Shown here: piece after piece, positions 22,801-34,800 of the stretch | Layout: every line of letters starts with the position of its first letter | Position numbering within the stretch: the stretch's first letter is position 1 | Assembly: GCF_004027225.2 (NCBI RefSeq) | Contig: NC_044283.2 | Span: forward strand, 9,752,992 to 9,816,991 | From: Strigops habroptila | Lineage: Eukaryota > Chordata > Aves > Psittaciformes > Psittacidae | Direction of reading: 5' to 3' | DNA: 64,000 bases | Notes under the pieces: generated by a model | Told to the model about the DNA's origin: nothing | Databases searched by the model: none | The model's input: the letters and a program-made list of their open reading frames with translations, nothing else | Translations under genes and position numbers: made by a program

Positions 22801-25800
22801 TTTCCACGGCAGGCAGACAGCAAGATAAACCTCTGTGGCCGTACACAGAGATGGGACAGCTGCTGGCAAATGCTGCAATCATCTCTAGCCTGCTGTAATG
22901 TAGTTTAGGTGTTTCTAGGGTGGCCCACAAAGAGTCAGCACATTCACTACCCTGTGCCATGTGCCCAGGAGTTGTTGGCTTCCAAGGAAAAAGTGTTTTG
23001 CTTTCTCACAACCATTGCCATCACTCGTGCAGAGCTGGATTAAGGTCACCAAGGCACCACATGGGCACTGGCATGGTGGTGATCATGTACTGCACCAGGA
23101 AGCTTGTAACATCATTCCCTCTATCCTTAAATATTTCTTCAGATTTCCCTTTCACCTCTCATGTACTAAACTCAAAGTTCTCACCTCTGCAACAAGCTTG
23201 TCTGTCACACAGCCTGCACTGTTAGCATCAAATTGTGCACCTCACCACATGGCCATCCTGACAGGATGGTGCAGGAGCTTAATACACTAGAAAACCTTTC
23301 CTTGTCGTGCACATACTAGTTAAGCCACAAACTGTAATGAAAGACAGACAGGGAAAGATGAGACAAACCCCTGAGAACTACTCAAATGGAAGGACATACA
23401 TAAGGAATCAAGCTGCAAGTTCATGCTCCTGGCTGGAAATCTTCTGATGAGCTGGCAGGAAAAGTATTTCAAGCTGAGCTGCTGTTAGTGGGTTCTGTTC
23501 TTTCTTCTCTAGTGTTTGACTACAGGAAATCAAACTCTATGATGTAATGACTATAAACCATACGCAATGCAGAACTCTGATGAGTAAATATAATCACACA
23601 GCTATCCCCCCCATCCTTTGCCTTTTTTAAGCTTCTTTTGGGCAAGAAAAGAACAGATTTTATTATAATCAACGGAACTAACCCAGCTGTGCATATTTCA
23701 GAAGCTTCGTGTATTGCTTTTCTCTGGTCATTAGAAGCTGTGGGTTATTTCCTTTCATGATAAACAGTTTGTATTTTCATAAATTCTTCCCACAAAGCCC
23801 AGGTATCCCTGAGGCAGTTGCTGTTTTCTGAGTGTTTTTACTGACCTCAGAAATCCTTCCTTAAAAATAAATGACGAGACCTTAAATCCAGATTTTTAAA
23901 CTCTCCTAGGCAGAACATACAACATTTATCTTCTAAGTACGCTGTACCTGCTGAACTGGAATCTCTGGTGGGTGAGGAAACTCAGTGTGTACTCCAAGCC
24001 GGAAAACAGGAAGAGGTACAGGAAATAAGCCAGGCCCAAGGTTTTGAGATTCTGAAGATCTAAACAAACAAACAAACAAAGGGAAAAACACCAAGGGAAA
24101 AAAACAGAGACAAAGAAACACAGTGGTGCTTTTTCAAGCATAGCCTGAGAATATAACAACAACAGAGCAACATTTATCAACTGTACAGGGAAAAGCTCTC
24201 GCCTCAGATGTTCATTTTAAATATCCATACAAGACATACCCCAACATGAGTTCTGCTCATTACCTCCCTTCTTATGAGGGGAAAGAGAGTCAAAAAGACG
24301 AATCTCTCTCTGGTTCACCCTGGTCTCACTCACCCCATCCAGCCCCTCTGCCTCCCACACCCACTGACACAGGGATTTATTTGTTCACTTTTTAATCAAT
24401 GCCTGGATTGCACCTAATACCTTGATGCTGCTCTCAGGATCCTACTGGCTAATCCACAGTAGCCCTTTTTCTAAGCTACAAATGGGCTGTGCCAGATTTC
24501 CTTTCTGCCAGTGCAGGGTTCAACAGGTTTTCTCCAAATGCAGCAGCAAGGACTGAATGATAAGCTGGTGTACCTGGCAATCACCAATTTATTTTCTATG
24601 GCTTACAAAATTTCATATAGAGAAATGGCCAACTCAAATCCTCCATCTCCAGGTCCTGATTTGAGAAATAAAACTCCAGTCTGAAGTTTCCTGGTTTGCA
24701 GCTTGAATAAGCAAACTCACATCTCCTTTACTCATGCCTTGATCTATCTTTTTAAATCACTTCACTTCCTGCAGCCTACCCCATATGCTGCAGCCACTCC
24801 CTGAAGAAAAACCAAGCAGCAAGTCAGAAATTTTCAAAACATTCATCTCTAAAACCTTCTTTTGGGAATAACAGGACCAGTGTCCAAGGGAACTTGCAAT
24901 TCCCTGTTCTTAAGTTAGGAAAGTGGGTTTTAAATGACTGAACTGCTGCTTCTGAAATGGTCTGGCTAAAGTTTTCACTAAGAAACCACTGCCACATACA
25001 AAAAGACATACAATATAAATAGGAAAAGGCAGATAACACTTACTCTCCTCTGAAGGGGATTCCTTTCCTCGGGTGACTGCAGAGAACCGAAATAAAGCCA
25101 AAGGACTGAGCAAGTCAACTGCTGTCTGAAATCCAGATGTCACAGAAGAGACCTGATTGGAGAAAGAAAGAGTTTTGTTTAAAAACCTGATATAATAACT
25201 ACTGCAAGGAATTGACAGTAACAGTCAAATGTGCTTCTACACCTACACAAATTATCTGAGATGAAAAGAGGCAAATGGCATTGGGGTTTGAGTGACTCCT
25301 AACAACAGCCCAGACTTTCTGAACACAGAACCGGCTTCTGCACTAACTAGATGGCAGAAGACTGACAGGGGCTTTCATCAAAAACAGAAAACAGATTCTT
25401 CTTTGGGCTCTTAAAAAGCAGAAGCAGCTCATTCTCTACAGCCTTGAAGGTGGCTTTATTCACCTACTGCATCATCCCTCATGTCCAATGAGCGTTTACT
25501 TGGAAAACAGTGGCACATTTGCCTGCAAGCTCATGGGAAGCTGGGGATTTGCTTGTGTGCTGCAAGTCTGAGAACAGTATGTGTAGCACATCAAACAACA
25601 ATCTGTTTTGGTCCTGGTTGTTCTTTTAGCCAGCCGGTGACACCTCCTGGGGAAGAAAAGGAAGATGTAATTTTTAAGAGAGACTCTTTGGAGATATTTC
25701 AGAGAGATTTCTACAGAGATTCTACCCAGCCACATTGTGTGGCTTTTTGAAGAGGAAAATGTCTTTTGTAGCACTTCTGGTCCTTGCACTCCGTACAGCT

Positions 25801-28800
25801 CAACCTAGTTCTGCACCTAGTGGCACTCTTCCCTGCTCCTTATCAACAGGTGCTCAGGAGATGCTTATTCTTTCATCTATAGAGAACTGAATTTTTGTAG
25901 TTTTTATTCTAAGGCATACAAAATTAAAGAAAATACTAAAGAAGAAATGATGCCTAAATTCTTAAGGAAGCAAATCCTTTTAAAGTAGGAGAATTCAGAC
26001 TGTCACTTTACATGACAGCCACAGGAAGAGATAAGACAGCCTCAAGAATCCTGAATAATCACTCTTAGTATTTCACAACTTCAAAGCACTGCACAGACTT
26101 TATCTGATGAGCTTCCTTCTCTTCCCAGATAAGGAGGGAGAAAGTTACTACCCCTTTGTGGCAGAGATTAAAGGTCAAATTATCACTGGGACTTAATCTC
26201 TGCATGACCTGAGGACTCATACGGACTGGATTTAATTAAGCTGTATACAAATGAACCTTCCATACAGTATAAACATGACCCCTGTCTCATTTTGATAGTC
26301 AGAGCCTCTGAGTATCCGCCAGCAGAGCTCTGGAGCCCATTAGTCTCACAACAGCAACCAGTTCAATATACCAGACTGGTTTTGTATAAAGCCATAAAGC
26401 TGCTGATGCACACAGAACAAACTGGGATATTTATTTCCCTTTCCACTGCATATATTGCAGAGAGTAAACAGACACTCCCAAGAAGTTTCTTCACGTTTTT
26501 AAAAGGTCTGTAAGAGGATTTCCTGAAGCTGGCTTGTAGCAATCCTCAGTTCCTGCATTTGTTGGCATGATGGTGCTTACACTACAGCATAGAGAATCTG
26601 GTAACAAGCAACTCCCTTCAAGCATATTTGCCAGTAACAAAAAACCCTGCAGGTTGTACCTGGTTTGGATTATTACCCATGTCAGACAAGGTGCCAAGCT
26701 GCTTTGTACTACAAGGCTGATTTTAGTTTGGCCCAGAGGACATGCATTATATCATAGATAATGTATATGCTTAAAATCTTAAGTGTTTTATGAAATATAT
26801 ACATGTTTGATTTTTTAATATATGTGTGTGCATGCAAACTTCTTTTAATTTCTCCTCTATTTGCCCTAGAAGCAGTGATCTACAAGTGACTTCATGCACT
26901 GACCCATAATGAAAACATTGTCCTAAACCTGACAGAAGCATTTCACCACCCCCAAATAGCAAAGTATAGACTGCCAATTCAGTCCATGTCACCAGCTGCA
27001 CTGCACAGAGTTTAGATTCTTTGCAGGTTCAAAATCTGCAACATCTCATTTGTATTTAATTCCTATGCTTCTGATTTATTACTCCAAAATTGCTCAATTG
27101 TACTTCATGATCACCCCAAATGTCACCTTGAAAGCCAGACATTTCTCACAGTGTCTCTGTTTACTCTGTTTTCTTCTAAGGCAGAGAGACTAAGTAACGT
27201 CTTGAAGGCTCAGCCCGCCCAGATGAGGAATGCAGCCTGCGCCTTCCAAGCTGCAGCCTTACTCCTCAGACAGACACTGTTTAGTATGCACAGAGCAAAA
27301 GCTTGTTTTTCCATAAGCCTGCCAGTGATGCTCCACAGCCCTACACACCGTCCTTACATGATTAGTTGTAGACCCTTCCTCCAGCTAGGCAGCCTTGTCC
27401 ATAACTAGTTTAGCTAAACATCAACTCTAAAAGTCTTAAAGGGGACAGATGCTACTAGAGACCTTTCTGTTCCTCCCTTCTCCCATGCCAGAGCTGGTTC
27501 AACCACCTCCCAGTAAGAGCAGTGGTTTTGACAGGTGAAAGATACATTCATTGGTCACTCTTCACCTGATAAACTTGTGGAACAGTTGAAAAAACAAGGG
27601 GAAGAAGGATAGTGCAAAGTCTTCTCTTTGGATGAAAACTCATCCTTGTTCCCCCCATCTCCCTCCAACTTCCCCTTTCTGCAAGTTCATTCTAACATGA
27701 ACAAATGTGAAATACTTCTCTCCTGTGAAAAGACTGATAGAGAAACAAGGATACCATGAGAACACAGCATATTTCAAGGAAGCGGATGTCTGATGCCACT
27801 GGCACATCCTCTTACCAGTTATCATTATAATTTCCCCTCTTTTTACAGCTTGGTCCTTCCAACACATCCACTCCTATACCCTGGCAGCACCTGCTCCAGC
27901 TCAGCCCAGCCAAGTTCCAGAAAGGCAGGCAACATACCTGCCTTTCCTCTGCCATCAACAGGCCAAGAAAACTGCGCCTCTCCCGCTCAAAGCGGGAGAA
28001 ATTGCCCGAGAAAAGAGCAAAGCAGCCTAATAAGTGAAATGACAAATGCCCTGCAACACATACATCACATGGGGCCACTGCCCAGATACAGGCTGAAAGG
28101 AGAAGCACAAAAGCACTAACACCAATAGCAATCACAAGAAGTTCCAATGCCAGAAAAACCACTGTCTCATCAGCAATCAAACACCCTGTGTGTGTTTTGC
28201 ATGACTGGGACCTGACCTTGGGGGAGAGGCACCTATATGCAATACCCACTGCTGCACAGGGGCAGGGCTCAAAAAGCAGGGACAGAGCACTCATTTTCTT
28301 ATCAAAACTCAGTCCTGTTGGCTAACACAGACTAGCTTAGCAGAAGAACTCTCAAGAGGATAAGAAAAGGGGGAGGGAGTCATCATACCATCCTAAAAGG
28401 CACTGAAGCCATTTATCCTTCTACAGGTGGAATTGTCTACAGAACACAGATTTGCTCTGCAGCACTTCCCTACATCAGTATGTTGCCACAACCCCAGTGT
28501 GCAGCTCTAGCTAAGAACAGGATTTGATCTGGAATGTTTAGAAACAGCCAAATAGGAAAAGGGAACAGATGACACATGGAAGAGCTGTTAAAAGAATAAA
28601 CGAGCTGTAGTGCTTGGGAACATAATGTGAGCAACTGATTTCATGGGACACAACCTGCTGGGAAATGCTCAGAGAAGGTCTAATGTTTTGCCCTGGTAGG
28701 AGCATTGCAAACAGAAGTTTCCAGAACCAATTGCTCCCTGGAAACGAGGGACGACAGGAAAGCTGCAATCCAGCTGAGAGCTTCAAATCAAGTGTTTCAC

Positions 28801-31800
28801 CTAGATAGCGAGGGCTGAATTCAGCCTCTCCCACACTACAAAGGGACTGTTCCCAGCAGCTTTTAATCAGGTATCTTGGACAGTGTCTGATCACACAGTA
28901 TTAAATTGTAATGTTAATAAATGTTTGGCCCCACAAATGCAAAGTCACTGCATTTTAGCATGTGTAGGTATTTTGTATCTGCAGAAGACAGCACAGCTCA
29001 GAGCTCAGAGTCATTTGCTAATTCAGTGTTCAAAACAGTCAAGCAAAGACAGGAAAATGATTAAGAGAATTTCTCCCTTATACAGCTAAATGAAAGCAAA
29101 TCCAGGCTCTGATGCATTTACTTTTATAATAAGCTGAAATTCCTCCCCAGAGAGTCAGTGTGATCATAGTTTAAAATTCCCCCTCTCCCTCCCATGTTCC
29201 CATTAGGTTTTGATAAATTTAAACACACCAAAACTAGCAGCTAAGCAGTCACACTAGCTATAAAGAATTTCTCATCTATTTCACTGCGCGAGGAGATGGG
29301 ACCATCATGCAACCACTGCGACACCATCCAGTATTTAATCCTGCTCCCAGGAACGAGCTGAATTCCTGAGTCACTGGCTAATCCTCTTCATTGTTTCCAG
29401 CATTACAACAGTCCTCAAATGCTGTATTTGCCAGAAACACACATCTCCACATTGACAGTCCATTTACCCGTTTTTCTTTGGGAAGTGTCTCCGGAAGTAG
29501 GAAGAAGATGAAAATTAAATCAGCCACAGCAAACATGAGTGCTACCAACGCTGAGCGGAGATAGAAGACTTCTCCTTTCTCTGTGTCCATGGCCAGGTAA
29601 GCTCCGATCATGGGACCCAGGGTAAAACCAAGGGAGAAAGCAACGCCAATCATTGCCTGCAGTGACACAATGAACCCAGACATGTAGCTTTAGACACCAG
29701 TTTGTTCAGGTAGCTCAGTTCTGAAACAATCTGGATTTCCTGGCATTTGCCTTAAAGAAATGCAACCAGATACAGAACCACCCTGACGATGTAGGGAGCG
29801 CACAGCAAAGAGCATTAAGTGTGAAAAACCTGTTATTTCCAAAATAACTGATTCTATTTTCTGTCCAGTTGGGAAAGTGGCAGGAACAAACTCCAAACTG
29901 AAAGGAAGTTGCGAAGAGAGATGATGATTCTCACCTGAGGAACTGCTCAGCCAGAGGATAAACTTTTGTAGTATAAAGCTGGAGGAGGGAAGACAGCACT
30001 GTGGTTGGAAACCATAATGATGTCTATAGTTCCTAAAACACTTCAGCAATTTCTGTATTTAAGAATTTATGTCTCATAGAGCACACAGGCTGAGAGGCTT
30101 CCCAGAGCAACCTGAGTTTAGTGAAGGTACTAAGGAGGATTTATTAACTCACTATGAAACCAGCACAGAGGAAAAGAGGCAGAATGTGTACACACTGGAT
30201 AAGTGCTTAAAAGAGCACTGATTTGAGTCAGTGAGATTGCGTAAGAATAAAACAGCGCAGGATCAGGCTCACTGACTCACTGTCTTTTAAGAGACAAAGA
30301 TGTACACTTGCATATGCAGGACCCAAACATGTGCCATCCCAGGACACAATCCTCCTGCTTTCCTGAGTCTATTTAACTGTATCTATAATACTAAACTAAA
30401 CAAGGCCAGGGCATGCTCCTGTACCACCTCAGTCTCCAGTGTCATTTCAGCCTACCCAGCTAGCACTCTCCCAGGCAACTGCCCATCACAGTTTGGGAAT
30501 AGCACCAGTCAGATGCTAGTCTGTTCCCAGAAAGCAGAACGAACATGCCTACTCTGCTTTGGAAAAGAAGAGAGTATAAGCCATGGATGTGAGCCATGAT
30601 GTAGTAAGTAATTTGCTCTCAGGTCCTAAAATTAGGCTCTGACCCACTTTATTTACTAGTGCTCTTTGGCTATCCCTCTACTCAAATAAAAATATCTTGG
30701 CTCACCAGGACTATAATAAATTGTTTGGAAAATTCATTAGTTATCACTGTGAAATCTTTCCCCTCCTGAGAAGCAGATATCCTGCATAGTGGCTTATAAC
30801 AAGCTGCTAAGAGAAGTTTGGACCCCCAAGGTTTTTGTAAGCTAAAAGATCTAACTGGTAGTTCACAGGCTAAGTGCAGCCTGCAGGGTGTTTCCAGCTG
30901 GGCCACTGCCTTCTGGAAGAGGCCAAGGCAGCAGTTCATACTGCTTGCTGCTCAGTCAGCCAAATGCCACAGCCTTTACCTGCTGAGCTCAGATCCTGGA
31001 GCCAGTGCAGCATCCCAGGAAGTCAGGAGGCATGCTGTGCAGTGCAGCACTGCTGCGCTTCCACAGTTTGGGAAGGTGAGAAAAGTGGATTGTCCTGTAA
31101 CTGGGTTGCGGCTACCAAAATTGGGCCGTAAGACCTTTTGATTTCTAAGTTTTATCATCAGGATTAAAGTTATCAGCAGGAGTACAGTGATAACACACAG
31201 GTAGTTTCTCCAGCTCTAGGGAATCTGTGCTTCATTTGCAGGTAAAAGTTATTGACAGGTCAAGTCTGAGAGCTCACCCCCAGAATGATCTGGCATCTTT
31301 TCAGAAGCAAGGTAGCATCTGAAGTCATGTTTTCACTTGATCAATGCATTCCTATCTGAGGAAGACATTCTGAGCACCTGAATCAATTAAAAGTGACCTA
31401 GTAAACCCAAACATGTACCTCACGTGTAACTCACCATGCCCTTGCTCCGTGCTTTTGGAGAGTGCAAGTCAGCAATTATAGCTGTGGAGAGGCTGACATT
31501 CCCTTTGCTTATTCCACCTATGATCCTGGAGAGAAGAAAAACGCCAAAAGTCCTAGAGGCAGCCCATAGTGAGTATGACGTTATCAAACCTATCTGCAGA
31601 AGCAAGAAAAGGTTCTTTATAAAGCAGAGCAAAGTTGTATCATTTCTGCACATTTCCCAGCTAAACAATTTGTTTTCAACAGCTGCTCCAAAGCCCATGT
31701 AACAGAAATGTCTGAATATACTGATACTGCACTATGTCCTGGACAGTGATATACAAGAAGTGGAAAACAAATTTTACATAGATGTTAGATTACTGACAAA

Positions 31801-34800
31801 ATTAGAAGAGTTCAGAGGGAGCTAAATCAGTCCCAGGCACAAAACCACTTTTGTACATCCCACTCCATTTGTTTCCAATGTCAAGAGAATTCAGAGTTCA
31901 AAATAAGAATTATTCACAGTTCTAGCCCTTAAATTTCATAATCAATCACAAGCACACATGCTTATTGAATTCACTCTCCACAAGCCCCCAGGATAAGGGG
32001 AATTGTACATCATTCACCGCCAAGTTCCACCATGTATGTATGCACTTGCTCTGCACTGCTGCTGTAATTAGAAACCCAGATGCTGACCAGCAACAGAGAA
32101 AATGTTTTGGAGAATGTTCCTAAGAAATAAATCTTACACTGCTGTATAGCACTCCCTAACCAATAATCCCCAGGCTCTGTGAAACAGGTCATCAAGTGAT
32201 CAACCCTCATTACTCAGGGAACTAAAACATACAGGGATTAAGTCTAATATTTATAAACACAGCATCTGAAATCAAACTGCTGTACACAAGGGAAAGGGAT
32301 TCTGGAAAATCCCAGAAACAGATAGGTATTTTAGTGCCTTCTATGTACAATCCTGGTTCTGGGAAACTCAGCTTAAGCACTTGGATTTGTAAATGTGGCC
32401 ATGTGACTTAGCAAAACAACAGTCAACAACCAAGAGATCCAGAACATTCAGTTTCCCAATCCTTTGTGCTAACCACAAGATCCTAGTGCCTTCAACTGTG
32501 TATTGAGATGGCATGACTCAAATCAGCAAGCGACACATACCACTGTCATCAAGATGACAGGTCTTCTGCCCAAGCAGTCCGACATAGCACCAGTGAGGGG
32601 AGAGGAGAAAAACTGTAGGATGGAAAAGATTGAGCCGATCAGACCTAAAACCAAATAGAAATACATGTACCATTAGACTTGCTGCTTTTATCTTAAATAC
32701 AGACACAGCCAACCTGTTCTAGACCTATCACACCACTTTAACATCACACCGCTAAATGTAAAACAACAGCTACAAAAGAACAGCTTTGTCTCTGAAACTA
32801 AGCTGCCTTTAAAACACAGATCTTGCATTGTTGTTTAACTGAGGTGGCAAATACACAGTCAGAGCAGAGAAACGGGTATAGACTGGATGATCCACTGGTT
32901 ACTTCATTGGTGAGAAGGGGTTTGAAACTCACTGGTTATAATGGAATGCTGATGCTCCAATGCTTCCCTGGCTGACTATGTATATTTTCTGTTCTTAGAG
33001 CAGAAATAACACAGTCTTTAATAGTCACAGTGCTTTTAAGATTCTTTTTTTGATTGTTTAAACCTGATTCTGTCACATTTAATTAGTTTTTCTTTCCTTC
33101 TTATCATCGAAAGAAGGACATAAGCACTGCTCTTAGTGAGGCACCCTAAGAAGTAGGAGTGATTCCAGACTCCAAGTCTTTTGAAATCTGCCTCCAGCTT
33201 CTCTGATCTTTATTTCCTCTTTTCTCTTGCCATTTCTAGTTTCATACACTTATTAATTTGCACTACGCTCTCAACAAGCAGGCAAAAAAATGCCTTGTTG
33301 TCACTGTCTTTCTGTAAAGGAAAAACTGGGTTATCTGTCTCAACTCATTCAGCTATCAAAGCTTTAAAAGGCAGAGGAAGAGAGAGACCAGAAGTTCTGC
33401 TCACATCAGTTTTGAGGGAGGCAGAATACTGATACTGAACACCTTGTGGAAAACAGCCGCTTATCACAGCTCAAAAAGCTGTGGAAAATAATTTTATAGA
33501 CCTTTAGTGAGCTGAGGCCTCCCCCAAGGATAAGCAAAAGGCTTTTAAAAATAAAAATGTAAACCAAGCACAAAGCTTTATTAGAAGAGAAGTGTGAATG
33601 TATTGTTACTACTTAGTAGTCTATTTGGGTATAACAGAAAAATTTATAAACAATTAAAATTAACCCAGACATACTCTGAAATCCCTTTCCTCAGAACTGT
33701 CTACACAGCAAGGAGCCAGAGCCTCTGATGTGTAACACAACATACATGCTGCTGGATTTCCTTCACTTCTCCCGCAGGAGCTCACTCACACCAGTGCCCT
33801 AATGACTCCAAACGCATCTGGACCCTGCAAGTCAGCAGCTCTGCTGTTTTTAATAGGACTAATGAGATTTAGAAGCAGTGCTGCACTATAGCTGCCCAAA
33901 GGGGAGGTGAGACTTGAACTCACAAGCTTCTATTTCCAGTGTTTCCTAGTGACTGATCTCCAGTCATGTGCAGATCAATTGTGAAGGCAGAGCAATTTCT
34001 GTGACTGTGCAGGGTCTAGCACAGCAGGCTCCTGACCCTTAGCTGGCAGGCCTGCATTTCTGTAGCAATCTGTAGAACAAATTGGCAAGATCATAGGATA
34101 ATTCAGGTTAAAAGAGACTTCTGGAGGTCACCTACTCCAACTGCCTGCTCGTAGGGTCAGCTGTGAAGTCAGACCAGATTGCTCAGGGTTCCAGTCACTT
34201 TGACAACCTCTGAGGATGGAGGCTCTAAAACCTCTCTAGGCAGCTTGTTTCACTGACCATCCTCACTGTGAAAAAGTTCCTCCTTATTTCCTGTCAGAAC
34301 TTCCCTTGCTTCTACTTACAGCTGTTGCCTCTGTTTCTTCCACCATGCACCACAGTGAAGAGCCTTACTTTGCCTTCTCACTAACTTCCCTGTAGATATT
34401 GGAAGGCTGCTTTTAGCTCCAGGCTGAACAAGCCCAGGCCCCCCAGCCTCTCCATCTTTGTGGCCCTCTGCTCAACCTGCTGCAGTTCATGGATGCCTTT
34501 CTTCTACTGGGTGGTCAAAACAGGGTGCAATGCTCTAGATGTGGTCTAACAACTGCTGAGTACAGGAGAATGATCACTTCCCTCAATCTACTGGCTCTGC
34601 TTCTGTTCATACAGCCCAGGTGCTGTTGGCACTTCTGCAGCCAGGGCTGGCTCACACTCAGCTTGCTGCTCACCAGGATCCCCAAAGGCCTTTACAGCAG
34701 AGGTGCTCCCCACCAGCTAGTGCCCAGTCTGTACCAGTCTGTATCATTGCAAGGGACTACTCTTTCCCACAGGCAGGACTTCACATGTGTCCTCGCTGAA

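Larger units (their letters stand above)
16865..25043 (-). other. MFSD10: MFSD10 introns 6-11
   Basis: The introns between exons 6 and 12 are 0.6-2 kb each and begin GT and end AG. I see no CR1 or other recognisable element in them. The right-hand introns are AT-rich. Those nearest the 3' end (about 16.9-18.9 kb) are GC-richer, so they contain many spurious open frames. Confidence 0.7.
25153..29467 (-). other. MFSD10: MFSD10 intron 5, 4.3 kb
   Basis: Largest intron of the gene. It holds two weak ancient-SINE-like segments (near 26080-26200 and 27173-27270). A 160-codon open stretch on the gene strand (27812-28294) is not related to MFSD10. No exon-like segment with supporting splice phases was found. 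Confidence 0.65.

Noticed and set aside
33890-33980. Segment 'ggtgagacttgaactcacaagc' reminiscent of a tRNA T-arm.
   Set aside because: No acceptor stem or anticodon arm can be drawn; at most a relic of a tRNA-derived SINE.
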